This document shows positions 1-5,172 of a stretch of DNA of 8,703 nucleotides, piece by piece. The stretch spans positions 1-8,703 of the forward strand of contig PLZL01000152.1 in assembly GCA_003152145.1 (NCBI GenBank). The letters run 5' to 3'. How positions within the stretch are numbered: position 1 is the stretch's first letter; each line of letters begins with the position of its first letter. This DNA comes from Limisphaerales bacterium. GTDB taxonomy: Bacteria; Verrucomicrobiota; Verrucomicrobiae; Limisphaerales; UBA11358. The notes under the pieces were generated by a model that worked only from the letters and a program-made list of their open reading frames with translations, did not search any database and was not told the origin of the DNA. The position numbers were made by a program, and so were the translations under genes.

Positions 1-758
1 TGATGAGCGTCTGGAAACGTGTCCGCCAATACTCGAAGGAAAACGTCACGAGCATCATTCACGGCAAATCGTGGCACGAGGAGACCAAGGCCACGAGTTC
101 GCAGGCGCGCGCCTACGGCAACGGCCATTATCTCGTCGTGTTCAACCTCGCCGAGACGGATTATGTCTGCAATTACATTTTGAGCGGCGGGAACAAGAAT
201 GAATTTCTGGAAAAATTCAAAGGCGCGTATTCCGCCGGCTTCGACCCCGACATCCATTTGCAGGCCGTCGGCGTCGCCAACCAGACCACGATGCTGCGCG
301 GTGAAACCGAGGAGGTCCAGCGCCGCTTCCGGGCCGCCATGGAGAAAAAGCACGGCATGGAAAATATTGGCAACCATTTCCGCTTCTTCGACACGATTTG
401 CGGCGCGACGCAAGACCGCCAGGACGCGCTGGAAAAACTTTTGCGCGAGCCGATGAACCTCCTCATCGTCGTCGGCGGCTACAATTCGTCAAACACCTCG
501 CACCTCGCCGAAATGGGCGAGGCCAAGTTGCCGACCTATTTCATCAAGAATGCCTCGAAAATGGAATCAGATAAGTCCATCCGTCACTACGACCAGCACA
601 AAAAAGAGGAAGTGGAGACGCGCGACTGGCTGCCCACTGGCAAAATCACCGTCGGCGTCACCGCCGGCGCCAGTTGCCCGAACAATTTAATTGAGGACAC
701 CATCCGGCGGCTGTTCGAATTGCGCGGCATTTCCGTCCAGGAATTGCTCCAAAATTAA
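1..758 (+). CDS. ispH: 4-hydroxy-3-methylbut-2-enyl diphosphate reductase (IspH), 5'-truncated by window edge
   Basis: IspH is the last enzyme of the MEP pathway. It uses a [4Fe-4S] cluster to reduce HMBPP to IPP and DMAPP in the cytoplasm. About 251 C-terminal residues are present, counted from the Met at position 3. Visible family motifs are IIHGK (about 18-22), VGVANQTTML (89-98), FDTICGATQDRQ (129-140), VVGGYNSSNTSHL (156-168) and TAGASCPNNLIEDTI (220-234). C133 and C225 are two of the three cluster-ligating cysteines. The third, in the N-terminal DTTC region, lies before the window. The frame is open at the left edge and the Met at position 3 aligns inside the family, so it is not the real start. 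The long spacing between motifs fits the roughly 400-residue cyanobacterial/plant-type IspH rather than the roughly 310-residue E. coli type. I see no rho-independent terminator after the stop. Identification is secure; the subtype is inferred. Confidence 0.96.
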   Translation, partial: MSVWKRVRQYSKENVTSIIHGKSWHEETKATSSQARAYGNGHYLVVFNLAETDYVCNYILSGGNKNEFLEKFKGAYSAGFDPDIHLQAVGVANQTTMLRGETEEVQRRFRAAMEKKHGMENIGNHFRFFDTICGATQDRQDALEKLLREPMNLLIVVGGYNSSNTSHLAEMGEAKLPTYFIKNASKMESDKSIRHYDQHKKEEVETRDWLPTGKITVGVTAGASCPNNLIEDTIRRLFELRGISVQELLQN

Positions 759-772
759 TGATGATTTTCTTG

Positions 773-801
773 TTGACAAATGATGCAAATAGCATCATCT
801 T
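773..801 (+). promoter_or_regulatory. Candidate vapBC promoter (-35 TTGACA)
   Basis: A perfect TTGACA lies at 773-778. At 17-bp spacing the -10 position (796-801, CATCTT) matches the consensus poorly (3 of 6). The palindrome at 780-798 fills the spacer, the usual position for a repressor that excludes RNA polymerase. This suggests a weak -10 promoter under autorepression. The -35 is seen directly; promoter activity is inferred. Confidence 0.5.
780..798. promoter_or_regulatory. Palindromic operator upstream of vapBC
   Basis: ATGATGC (780-786) and GCATCAT (792-798) form a perfect 7-bp inverted repeat around the 5-bp spacer AAATA. It sits 9 bp before the vapB start codon and just after the TTGACA box. 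Type II antitoxins with ribbon-helix-helix-type DNA binding usually repress their own operon at such palindromes, so this is the probable VapB/VapBC binding site. A further ATGAT half-site lies at about 759-763. Confidence 0.7.
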
Positions 802-807
802 GTTCAC

Positions 808-1011
808 ATGAGAATGACCGTTGAGTTGGACGAAAAAACTTTGAATGAATTGTTGAAAGTCACCGGGCACAAAAAAAACAGTCCGGCTGTTGCGTTTGTC
901 GTCCGGGATTTTCTCAATCGGAAAAACGCGCGGGATTTCGGGCGGATGTTGCGGGAGGGCAGGTTTGATTATCCCGCCACGAATGACGAACTCGAAAAAC
1001 GGGACGCTTGA
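808..1011 (+). CDS. vapB: VapB-family type II antitoxin
   Basis: This 67-residue protein begins MRMTVELDEKTLNELL, the beta-strand plus helix pattern of ribbon-helix-helix VapB antitoxins. A second helix follows (about 25-38, SPAVAFVVRDFLNRK), then a charged C-terminal tail (about 39-67) of the kind that wraps around and inhibits the toxin. It is expected to neutralise the adjacent PIN-domain RNase and, with it, repress the operon at the upstream palindrome. The start is ATG 808; a second in-frame ATG at 814 is possible. No Shine-Dalgarno is visible. The stop TGA (1009-1011) overlaps a TTG at 1008 that could start vapC. The family call rests on the N-terminal pattern and the partner gene. Confidence 0.87.
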   Translation: MRMTVELDEKTLNELLKVTGHKKNSPAVAFVVRDFLNRKNARDFGRMLREGRFDYPATNDELEKRDA

Positions 1012-1022
1012 GACAAACCGTC

Positions 1023-1442
1023 ATGGTGCTTGTGGATTCATCAGTCTGGATTGAGGCGTTGCGCCGGGATGGGCGGCTTGAGGTGAAACTCGCGCTGGAA
1101 AATCTTCTGGAGGCATACGAGGCCGCGTGGTGCGGCCCGGTCAAACTCGAAGTGCTCGGCGGCGCGCGACCGCATGACCGCAAGCCGCTCGGAGATCATT
1201 TCAGTTGCATTCCTTATTTCCCAATGGCGGATGCCGCGTGGGATTCGGCCAAACAACTCGCCTGGCGGCTGCGTGACCGCGGTTGCATCGCGCCATGGAA
1301 TGACATTTTAATCGCCTCGCTTTCGGTGAAGGCTGATTGCCGTATTTATGCGGTGGATAAACATTTTGAATTGATGTATCACTCCGGCGCGGGTATCCGG
1401 CTTTACCAGCCGGGCTACGGCGGCCAATACAATCCAAACTGA
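1023..1442 (+). CDS. vapC: VapC-family PIN-domain ribonuclease toxin
   Basis: This is a PIN-domain protein of 139 residues from ATG 1023, or 144 from the TTG at 1008. The four conserved acidic metal ligands are all visible in the shorter numbering: D5 (MVLVDSSVW), E43 (PVKLEVLGG), D94 (PWNDILIAS) and D112 (AVDKHFE). VapC toxins are Mg2+-dependent endoribonucleases that cut tRNA or rRNA and stop translation when the antitoxin is degraded. With all acids in place the toxin looks catalytically intact. I prefer ATG 1023 because family members start a few residues before the first Asp; the TTG at 1008 would give a 4-base TTGA overlap with vapB and translational coupling. The gene ends 14 bp before dgt, so read-through into dgt is possible. 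The RNA target cannot be read from the sequence. Confidence 0.92.
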   Translation: MVLVDSSVWIEALRRDGRLEVKLALENLLEAYEAAWCGPVKLEVLGGARPHDRKPLGDHFSCIPYFPMADAAWDSAKQLAWRLRDRGCIAPWNDILIASLSVKADCRIYAVDKHFELMYHSGAGIRLYQPGYGGQYNPN

Positions 1443-1456
1443 ATTTTCAATCCATC

Positions 1457-2617
1457 ATGCCGCGCATCCGACAGGAATTGGAACAAATCGAGCGCCAAAT
1501 CCTCGCGCCGTTTGCCCAGTTCAGCGGCGACACGCGGGGACGCGGATACCAGGAAGCTCCGCCCGAATGGCGCACCCAGTATCAGCGCGACCGCGACCGT
1601 GTCATTCATTCGCGCGCCTTCCGCCGGCTCGAATACAAAACGCAGGTTTTTCTCAATGGCACCGGCGACCACCTCCGCACACGGCTCACGCACACGATGG
1701 AGGTGGCCGCCATCTCGCGCAACATCGCCAGCGCGCTCCGGCTGAACACGGACCTCGCCGAAACCATCGCGCTCGCGCATGACCTCGGCCATTCGCCGTT
1801 TGGCCACAAGGGCGAAACCGTCCTCAATGAATTGATGCGCGGCCACGGCGGGTTCGAGCACAATCGTCACAGCCTCCGCATTGTTGAGGAACTGGAGCAA
1901 AAATATCCGAATTTCTCCGGCCTCAATCTCTCGTGGGAAGTGCTTGAAGGTCTGGCGAAGCACCAGACCGCCTTTGACAGACCCGGCGTAAAAAAAGGTT
2001 TCGCCGCGAAAAATCCCTCGCTCGAAGCGCAAATCGCCAATCTCGCCGACGAAATCACTTATTACAGCCACGATCTCGACGACGGCCTGGATTCCGGACT
2101 GCTGTCGGAAAAAACCCTTTGCCGGCGCGTCCGCATCTGGACGCACGCCGCGCGGCTGGTAAAAAAGGAGCACGGTGATTTGCCCGACGAATGCCGCCGC
2201 TACTTCATCATCCGCACCATCATTGACCTGCAGATCAAGGATGTCGTTGAAACCAGCGAACGGCTCATCCACGACACTGGCGTGCAATCCGCCGATGATG
2301 TGCGGCGTTGCGCAAAACAGCTCATCCGATACAGCGCGGAGCGCCGCAAATTAAACATCGAACTCCGGCATTACCTTTACAAGAATCTTTACTTCAACCG
2401 CGTGGTGAACGAGCCGCACATCCGGGCGAAGCAATTTCTGCGGGAACTGTTCCACTTTTATTTGAAGCATCCGAAGGAAATCGGCGAGCAGGCCCGCCGC
2501 CAGACGCGGAAGGCGGGCTTGCACCGCGTCGTGTGCGACTACATCGCCGGCATGACCGACCGTTACGCCATTCAGGAGCATCGCCGGCTCTGCGGCAACA
2601 CGCTCAAATTCGCGTGA
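1457..2617 (+). CDS. dgt: Deoxyguanosinetriphosphate triphosphohydrolase-like protein (HD superfamily)
   Basis: This 386-residue HD-domain phosphohydrolase belongs to the dGTPase family, which hydrolyses dNTPs (classically dGTP) to deoxynucleoside plus triphosphate and helps control dNTP pools. The N-terminal signature is visible (RDRDRVIHSRAFRRLEYKTQVF, about 44-65), then RLTHTMEVA with H79, the HD pair H108-D109 in LAHDLGHSPFGHKGE, and the fourth metal ligand D198 in NLADEITYYSHDLDDG. H130 to H138 (GHGGFEHNRHS) lies in the active-site loop typical of the family. The length fits the short (about 380-residue) group often annotated 'dGTPase-like' rather than the roughly 500-residue E. coli Dgt, so substrate range is uncertain. 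The start is ATG 1457 without a clear ribosome site. The last 14 bases overlap the 3' end of folK on the opposite strand. Confidence 0.95.
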   Translation: MPRIRQELEQIERQILAPFAQFSGDTRGRGYQEAPPEWRTQYQRDRDRVIHSRAFRRLEYKTQVFLNGTGDHLRTRLTHTMEVAAISRNIASALRLNTDLAETIALAHDLGHSPFGHKGETVLNELMRGHGGFEHNRHSLRIVEELEQKYPNFSGLNLSWEVLEGLAKHQTAFDRPGVKKGFAAKNPSLEAQIANLADEITYYSHDLDDGLDSGLLSEKTLCRRVRIWTHAARLVKKEHGDLPDECRRYFIIRTIIDLQIKDVVETSERLIHDTGVQSADDVRRCAKQLIRYSAERRKLNIELRHYLYKNLYFNRVVNEPHIRAKQFLRELFHFYLKHPKEIGEQARRQTRKAGLHRVVCDYIAGMTDRYAIQEHRRLCGNTLKFA

Positions 2618-3116
2618 CCGTTTCGTCCGCCGGAAGTTTCGCCAGCAATTCCGCGACCGTCTTCCCCTGCCCCGGCAAAATCAGCTCCGGCGCGATTTCA
2701 TTCAAGGGCTGAAGCACGAACCGCCGCAGGTGCGCGCGGGGATGCGGCAAAATCAAATCGGGCGAATTGTGAATTTCATTGCCGAACGCAATCAGATCCA
2801 AATCCAGCGGCCTCGGCTCGTTCAAGGTTTTTTTTGCCTGCCGGCCGAATTCCCTTTCCAGCGATTGCAGCTTCGCCAGCAGCGACTCCGGCGTTTCCGT
2901 TTTTCGTGAAACGAGGCCAACTACTGCGTTCACGAACTTTGGCGAGTCCGGCGGACAATCCACCGGCGACGTCTGCCAGAGCGAGGATTTGATGATGGGT
3001 TCTTCCGAAAAAGTTTGCAGCCGCGCCATTGCGTCCTGAATGATTTTCCGCGAATCGCCGAGATTCGAGCCGAGCGAGATAATCGCCTTTGTAGCAGCCG
3101 ACGTGAGGAGGCTCAT
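2604..3116 (-). CDS. folK: 2-amino-4-hydroxy-6-hydroxymethyldihydropteridine pyrophosphokinase (HPPK)
   Basis: HPPK transfers pyrophosphate from ATP to 6-hydroxymethyl-7,8-dihydropterin in folate synthesis. The core begins KAIISLGSNLGD, followed by SSLWQTSPVDCPPDSPKFVNAVV (substrate-binding region), LQSLEREFGR, the metal-binding RPLDLDLIAFG with its two key Asp, and LPHPRAHLRRFVLQPLNEIAP. The start is ambiguous. ATG 3116 (170 residues) has GGAG six bases upstream (3126-3123) and is preferred; ATG 3128 (174 residues) lies 15 bases after AAGGAGG. Either way the residues SLLTSAAT ahead of the true fold are encoded by one arm of the inverted repeat at 3091-3164. The gene is last in the apparent dapA-orf-dapB-folK transcript and overlaps the 3' end of dgt convergently by 14 bp. 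Confidence 0.95.
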   Translation of the reverse strand: MSLLTSAATKAIISLGSNLGDSRKIIQDAMARLQTFSEEPIIKSSLWQTSPVDCPPDSPKFVNAVVGLVSRKTETPESLLAKLQSLEREFGRQAKKTLNEPRPLDLDLIAFGNEIHNSPDLILPHPRAHLRRFVLQPLNEIAPELILPGQGKTVAELLAKLPADETVTRI

Positions 3117-3164
3117 TCTTTTCTCCATGAAATCAAGTTGGAGCCTCCTTACGTCGGCTGCTAC
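3091..3164. repeat. Palindromic (REP/MITE-like) element with 24-bp arms between dapB and folK
   Basis: The arm at 3091-3114 is the reverse complement of the arm at 3141-3164 at 23 of 24 positions, with a 26-bp spacer. The single difference is a G-T wobble read on the plus strand and an A-C mismatch in the dapB-folK transcript. The element starts 3 bases past the dapB stop and ends inside folK. In the minus-strand RNA it forms a long hairpin whose loop carries the folK start codons. No T-run follows the hairpin on that strand, so it is not a standard terminator. From memory, arms like this (GTAGCAGCCGACGT...) recur in Verrucomicrobia genomes; that was not verified here. Confidence 0.88.
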
Positions 3165-3167
3165 GGA

Positions 3168-3902
3168 TTACTTGAGTCCCAGCACGTCCTGCATGGTGTA
3201 GAGGCCGGGCTTTTGTTTCACGACCCAGAGCGCCGCGCGCAATGCGCCGTTGGCAAATGTGTCGCGGCTCGACGCCTTGTGCGTCAGCTCGACCCGTTCG
3301 CCGGTATTGGCAAAAATAACCGTGTGATCGCCAACGACATCGCCGCCGCGGATGGAATGAATGCCGATTTCCGATTGCATCCGCTCGCCGACGATGCCAA
3401 CGCGACCGTGCCGCACGGCTCGGTCCAATTGCAACTTGCGGACACCCGCCAGAATTTCCGCGAGTGTCTTGGCCGTGCCGCTGGGCGCGTCGCGCTTGAG
3501 GCGGTGATGCATTTCAACGACTTCAAGGTCAAAGTTCGGGCCGAGAATTTCCGCCGCTTTGCGCGTGAGCCAGAACAGCGTGTTCACACCGGTCGAAAAA
3601 TTCGACGCCCACACAACAGGGATGCCAGCCATGACCTTGGTGATTTCAAACTTGTCGGTGTCCGTGTGGCCGGTGGTGCCGATGACCATCGCCTTGTGGT
3701 GGCGGGCACAGAGCGCGGCGACTTCCGGCGTGACCGAGTGCGCGCTGAAATCAACCACCACGTCGCCCTTTTCAATGACGCCGCCAAGATCGTCGTCTTT
3801 GTCAATCTGGGCGGCGACCTCCAGCTCGCGAAAACTTTTCGCGCACGAAATCAGCGCCTGGCCCATCCGGCCCTTCGAGCCGGTGATGATGATTTTAATC
3901 AT
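3168..3902 (-). CDS. dapB: 4-hydroxy-tetrahydrodipicolinate reductase
   Basis: DapB reduces 4-hydroxy-tetrahydrodipicolinate to tetrahydrodipicolinate with NAD(P)H, the second committed step to lysine and meso-diaminopimelate. The 244-residue protein has the N-terminal Rossmann motif ITGSKGRMG (6-14), VVVDFSAH (48-55), GTTGH (75-79), SNFSTGVN (100-107), the catalytic block EMHHRLKRDAPSGTAK (130-145, with H132, H133 and K136), and C-terminal THKASSRDTFANGALRAALWV (207-227). The length is slightly short of the roughly 270 residues of E. coli, as is common. The start ATG 3902 places the dinucleotide-binding strand directly at the N-terminus. It lies 11 bp after the small gene upstream and shares its strand with dapA, so co-transcription is likely. 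The palindromic repeat begins 3 bases past its stop. Confidence 0.97.
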   Translation of the reverse strand: MIKIIITGSKGRMGQALISCAKSFRELEVAAQIDKDDDLGGVIEKGDVVVDFSAHSVTPEVAALCARHHKAMVIGTTGHTDTDKFEITKVMAGIPVVWASNFSTGVNTLFWLTRKAAEILGPNFDLEVVEMHHRLKRDAPSGTAKTLAEILAGVRKLQLDRAVRHGRVGIVGERMQSEIGIHSIRGGDVVGDHTVIFANTGERVELTHKASSRDTFANGALRAALWVVKQKPGLYTMQDVLGLK

Positions 3903-3913
3903 AACTTAACCGC

Positions 3914-4129
3914 TTAACTGACAACGTCCTCAACTTCGGCCCACTCGCCCTTTAGTTCATTAGCCCGTAAAAACTGAGCAAAATTCACTGGCTGCTTAAC
4001 CCCGATCTCTTCGCGAGACATCCAAGTAGTTTCAAATTCCTCACAAACAAAAATCCTCTTGTCCGAGGCCTTTATTCGGACATGAAAAACTCGGCCTTGA
4101 TTACAACCTGGGCATATGATTTGTTGCAT
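3914..4129 (-). CDS. Small protein of unknown function with a degenerate zinc-ribbon pattern
   Basis: I do not recognise this as a named gene. From ATG 4129 it encodes 71 residues; an upstream ATG at 4159 would add 10 residues and overlap dapA. ATG 4129 is preferred because it has a purine-rich AGAAGA upstream and starts 11 bp past the dapA stop. The N-terminus has CPGC (about 6-9), then about 18 residues later FVCEEFETTW, where a zinc ribbon would have CxxC; the last Cys position is Phe. The C-terminal part is acidic (GEWAEVEDVV). By hand count over 3961-4140 the GC content is about 43%, against about 60% in sampled parts of dapA, so it may have been acquired. It sits in the dapA-dapB transcript but need not be functionally linked to lysine synthesis. 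A role in nucleic acid or protein binding is only a guess. Confidence 0.7.
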   Translation of the reverse strand: MQQIICPGCNQGRVFHVRIKASDKRIFVCEEFETTWMSREEIGVKQPVNFAQFLRANELKGEWAEVEDVVS

Positions 4130-4140
4130 GTCATTTTCTT

Positions 4141-5019
4141 CTATTTCAAAATCCCGCATGCCCTGAGCGTCGCTTTGAGCTTGGCCCGGTTCGCGTCACT
4201 CATTTTCACAAGCGGCAGACGGTATTCCTCGACAATCAGGCCCATCATCGCCAGCGCCGCTTTGACAGGAACGGGATTCGTCTCAAGGAACAAATCCTTG
4301 AACACCGGATAAAATTTGGCGTGCAATTGTGACGCCTTCTTCGCGTCGCCGCGTGCGAACGCGCTCACCATTTGCGCCACCTCGCGCGGAATGACGTTGG
4401 ACGCCACACTGATGACGCCCTGCGCGCCGACAGCCATGAACGGCAGCGTCAGCGAATCGTCGCCAGACAAAATCGTGAATTTCGGTCCAAGCGCCGCGCG
4501 CAATTGCGACACGCGGTCGCAGCTTCCGCCCGCCTCCTTGATGCCGATAATGTTTTTGCATTCGGCCGCGAGCCGCCGGACCGTCTCGACGCCGATCTCA
4601 ATGCCGCAGCGCCCGGGAATGCTGTAAAGCACGATGGGCAGTTTGGTTTGACGCGCAATGGCGCGGAAATGCTGGAACAACCCCTCCTGCGACGGTTTGT
4701 TGTAGTATGGCGCGACCTGCAATGAGCCGTCCGCGCCGATTTTCTCCGCCTCGCGCGTCAGATAAACCGCCTCGCTCGTGGAGTTGCCACCCGTGCCGGC
4801 AAGCACCTTGACTTTGCCGGCGGCGAATTTCACTGCCAGCGCGATGATTTCGAGATGCTCCTCGTAATCCACCGTCGGCGATTCGCCAGTGGTGCCAACC
4901 GGCACGATGCCGTCCACGCCACCCCGGATTTGCATCCTGACGACGCGCTCCAATGCGGGGACATCCAGCTCGCCGTTTTTGAACGGCGTGACAATTGCGG
5001 TGTAGGTTCCGGTGAACAT
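4141..5019 (-). CDS. dapA: 4-hydroxy-tetrahydrodipicolinate synthase
   Basis: DapA condenses pyruvate with aspartate semialdehyde through a Schiff base, the first committed step of lysine/diaminopimelate synthesis. The 292-residue TIM barrel is full length. It shows GTTGES (42-47, with T43-T44), APYYNKPSQEG (103-113, relay Tyr 106), VLYSIPGRCGIEI (130-142, Tyr 132) and GIKEAGG (159-165), with the Schiff-base lysine K161. SGDDSLTLPFMAVGAQGVISVASN is the usual C-terminal part of the barrel. YSIPGRCG in place of the common YNVPGRTG is a mild variation that keeps the catalytic Tyr and the carboxylate-binding Arg. The start ATG 5019 gives MFTGTYTAIVTPF, exactly where family members begin. It is the first gene of the minus-strand operon, with a candidate TATAAT box at 5096-5101. 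The 5' leader is too short for a lysine riboswitch. Confidence 0.97.
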   Translation of the reverse strand: MFTGTYTAIVTPFKNGELDVPALERVVRMQIRGGVDGIVPVGTTGESPTVDYEEHLEIIALAVKFAAGKVKVLAGTGGNSTSEAVYLTREAEKIGADGSLQVAPYYNKPSQEGLFQHFRAIARQTKLPIVLYSIPGRCGIEIGVETVRRLAAECKNIIGIKEAGGSCDRVSQLRAALGPKFTILSGDDSLTLPFMAVGAQGVISVASNVIPREVAQMVSAFARGDAKKASQLHAKFYPVFKDLFLETNPVPVKAALAMMGLIVEEYRLPLVKMSDANRAKLKATLRACGILK

Positions 5020-5095
5020 AGCTTTATCTCAAAGACCAGCATCGGCAAAAACCGCGTGCTTGGCGAGAAAGATTTTTGCGGGATATGGCGGATAA

Positions 5096-5101
5096 ATTAT
5101 A
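5096..5101 (-). promoter_or_regulatory. Candidate -10 box of the dapA operon promoter
   Basis: Read on the minus strand these bases are a perfect TATAAT. The predicted transcript would begin near 5089 and leave a leader of about 70 nt before dapA. The -35 position at 17-bp spacing (5119-5124, GCCTTG) does not match TTGACA, so activator dependence or another spacing is possible. Seen as a motif only. Confidence 0.45.
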
Positions 5102-5102
5102 T

Positions 5103-5131
5103 TTGACAACAATCATCTCAAGGCGCATTAT
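5103..5131 (+). promoter_or_regulatory. Candidate sigma70 promoter of the secreted-protein gene
   Basis: TTGACA (5103-5108) is a perfect -35. After exactly 17 bp comes CATTAT (5126-5131), a 4-of-6 match to TATAAT; the overlapping TATAAG at 5129-5134 is a better match but at 20-bp spacing. Transcription would begin near 5138, giving a leader of about 35 nt with GAAAGG (5161-5166) six bases before the ATG as ribosome site. The -35 lies one base from the opposite-strand dapA -10 box, so the two promoters probably compete. Confidence 0.6.
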
Positions 5132-5172
5132 AAGTTTGTCAAAGCAGAACCGTTTCAACCGAAAGGTTTTCT

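Noticed and set aside
1415..2287. 290-codon open frame on the minus strand
   Set aside because: It lies wholly opposite dgt, whose HD motifs are unmistakable. The antisense frame shows no domain pattern and is a by-product of GC-rich codon usage.
3091..3164. Rho-independent terminator between dapB and folK
   Set aside because: The stem is strong, but no T-run follows on the transcribed strand and the loop is 26 nt. folK depends on this region for its start.
3015..3917. 300-codon open frame on the plus strand
   Set aside because: It is antisense to dapB and the start of folK. Its only notable part is translation of the palindromic repeat, a common source of spurious hypothetical proteins.
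5020..5095. Lysine riboswitch upstream of dapA
   Set aside because: The predicted leader is about 70 nt, far shorter than the lysine aptamer (about 170 nt or more), and no aptamer-like helices were seen.
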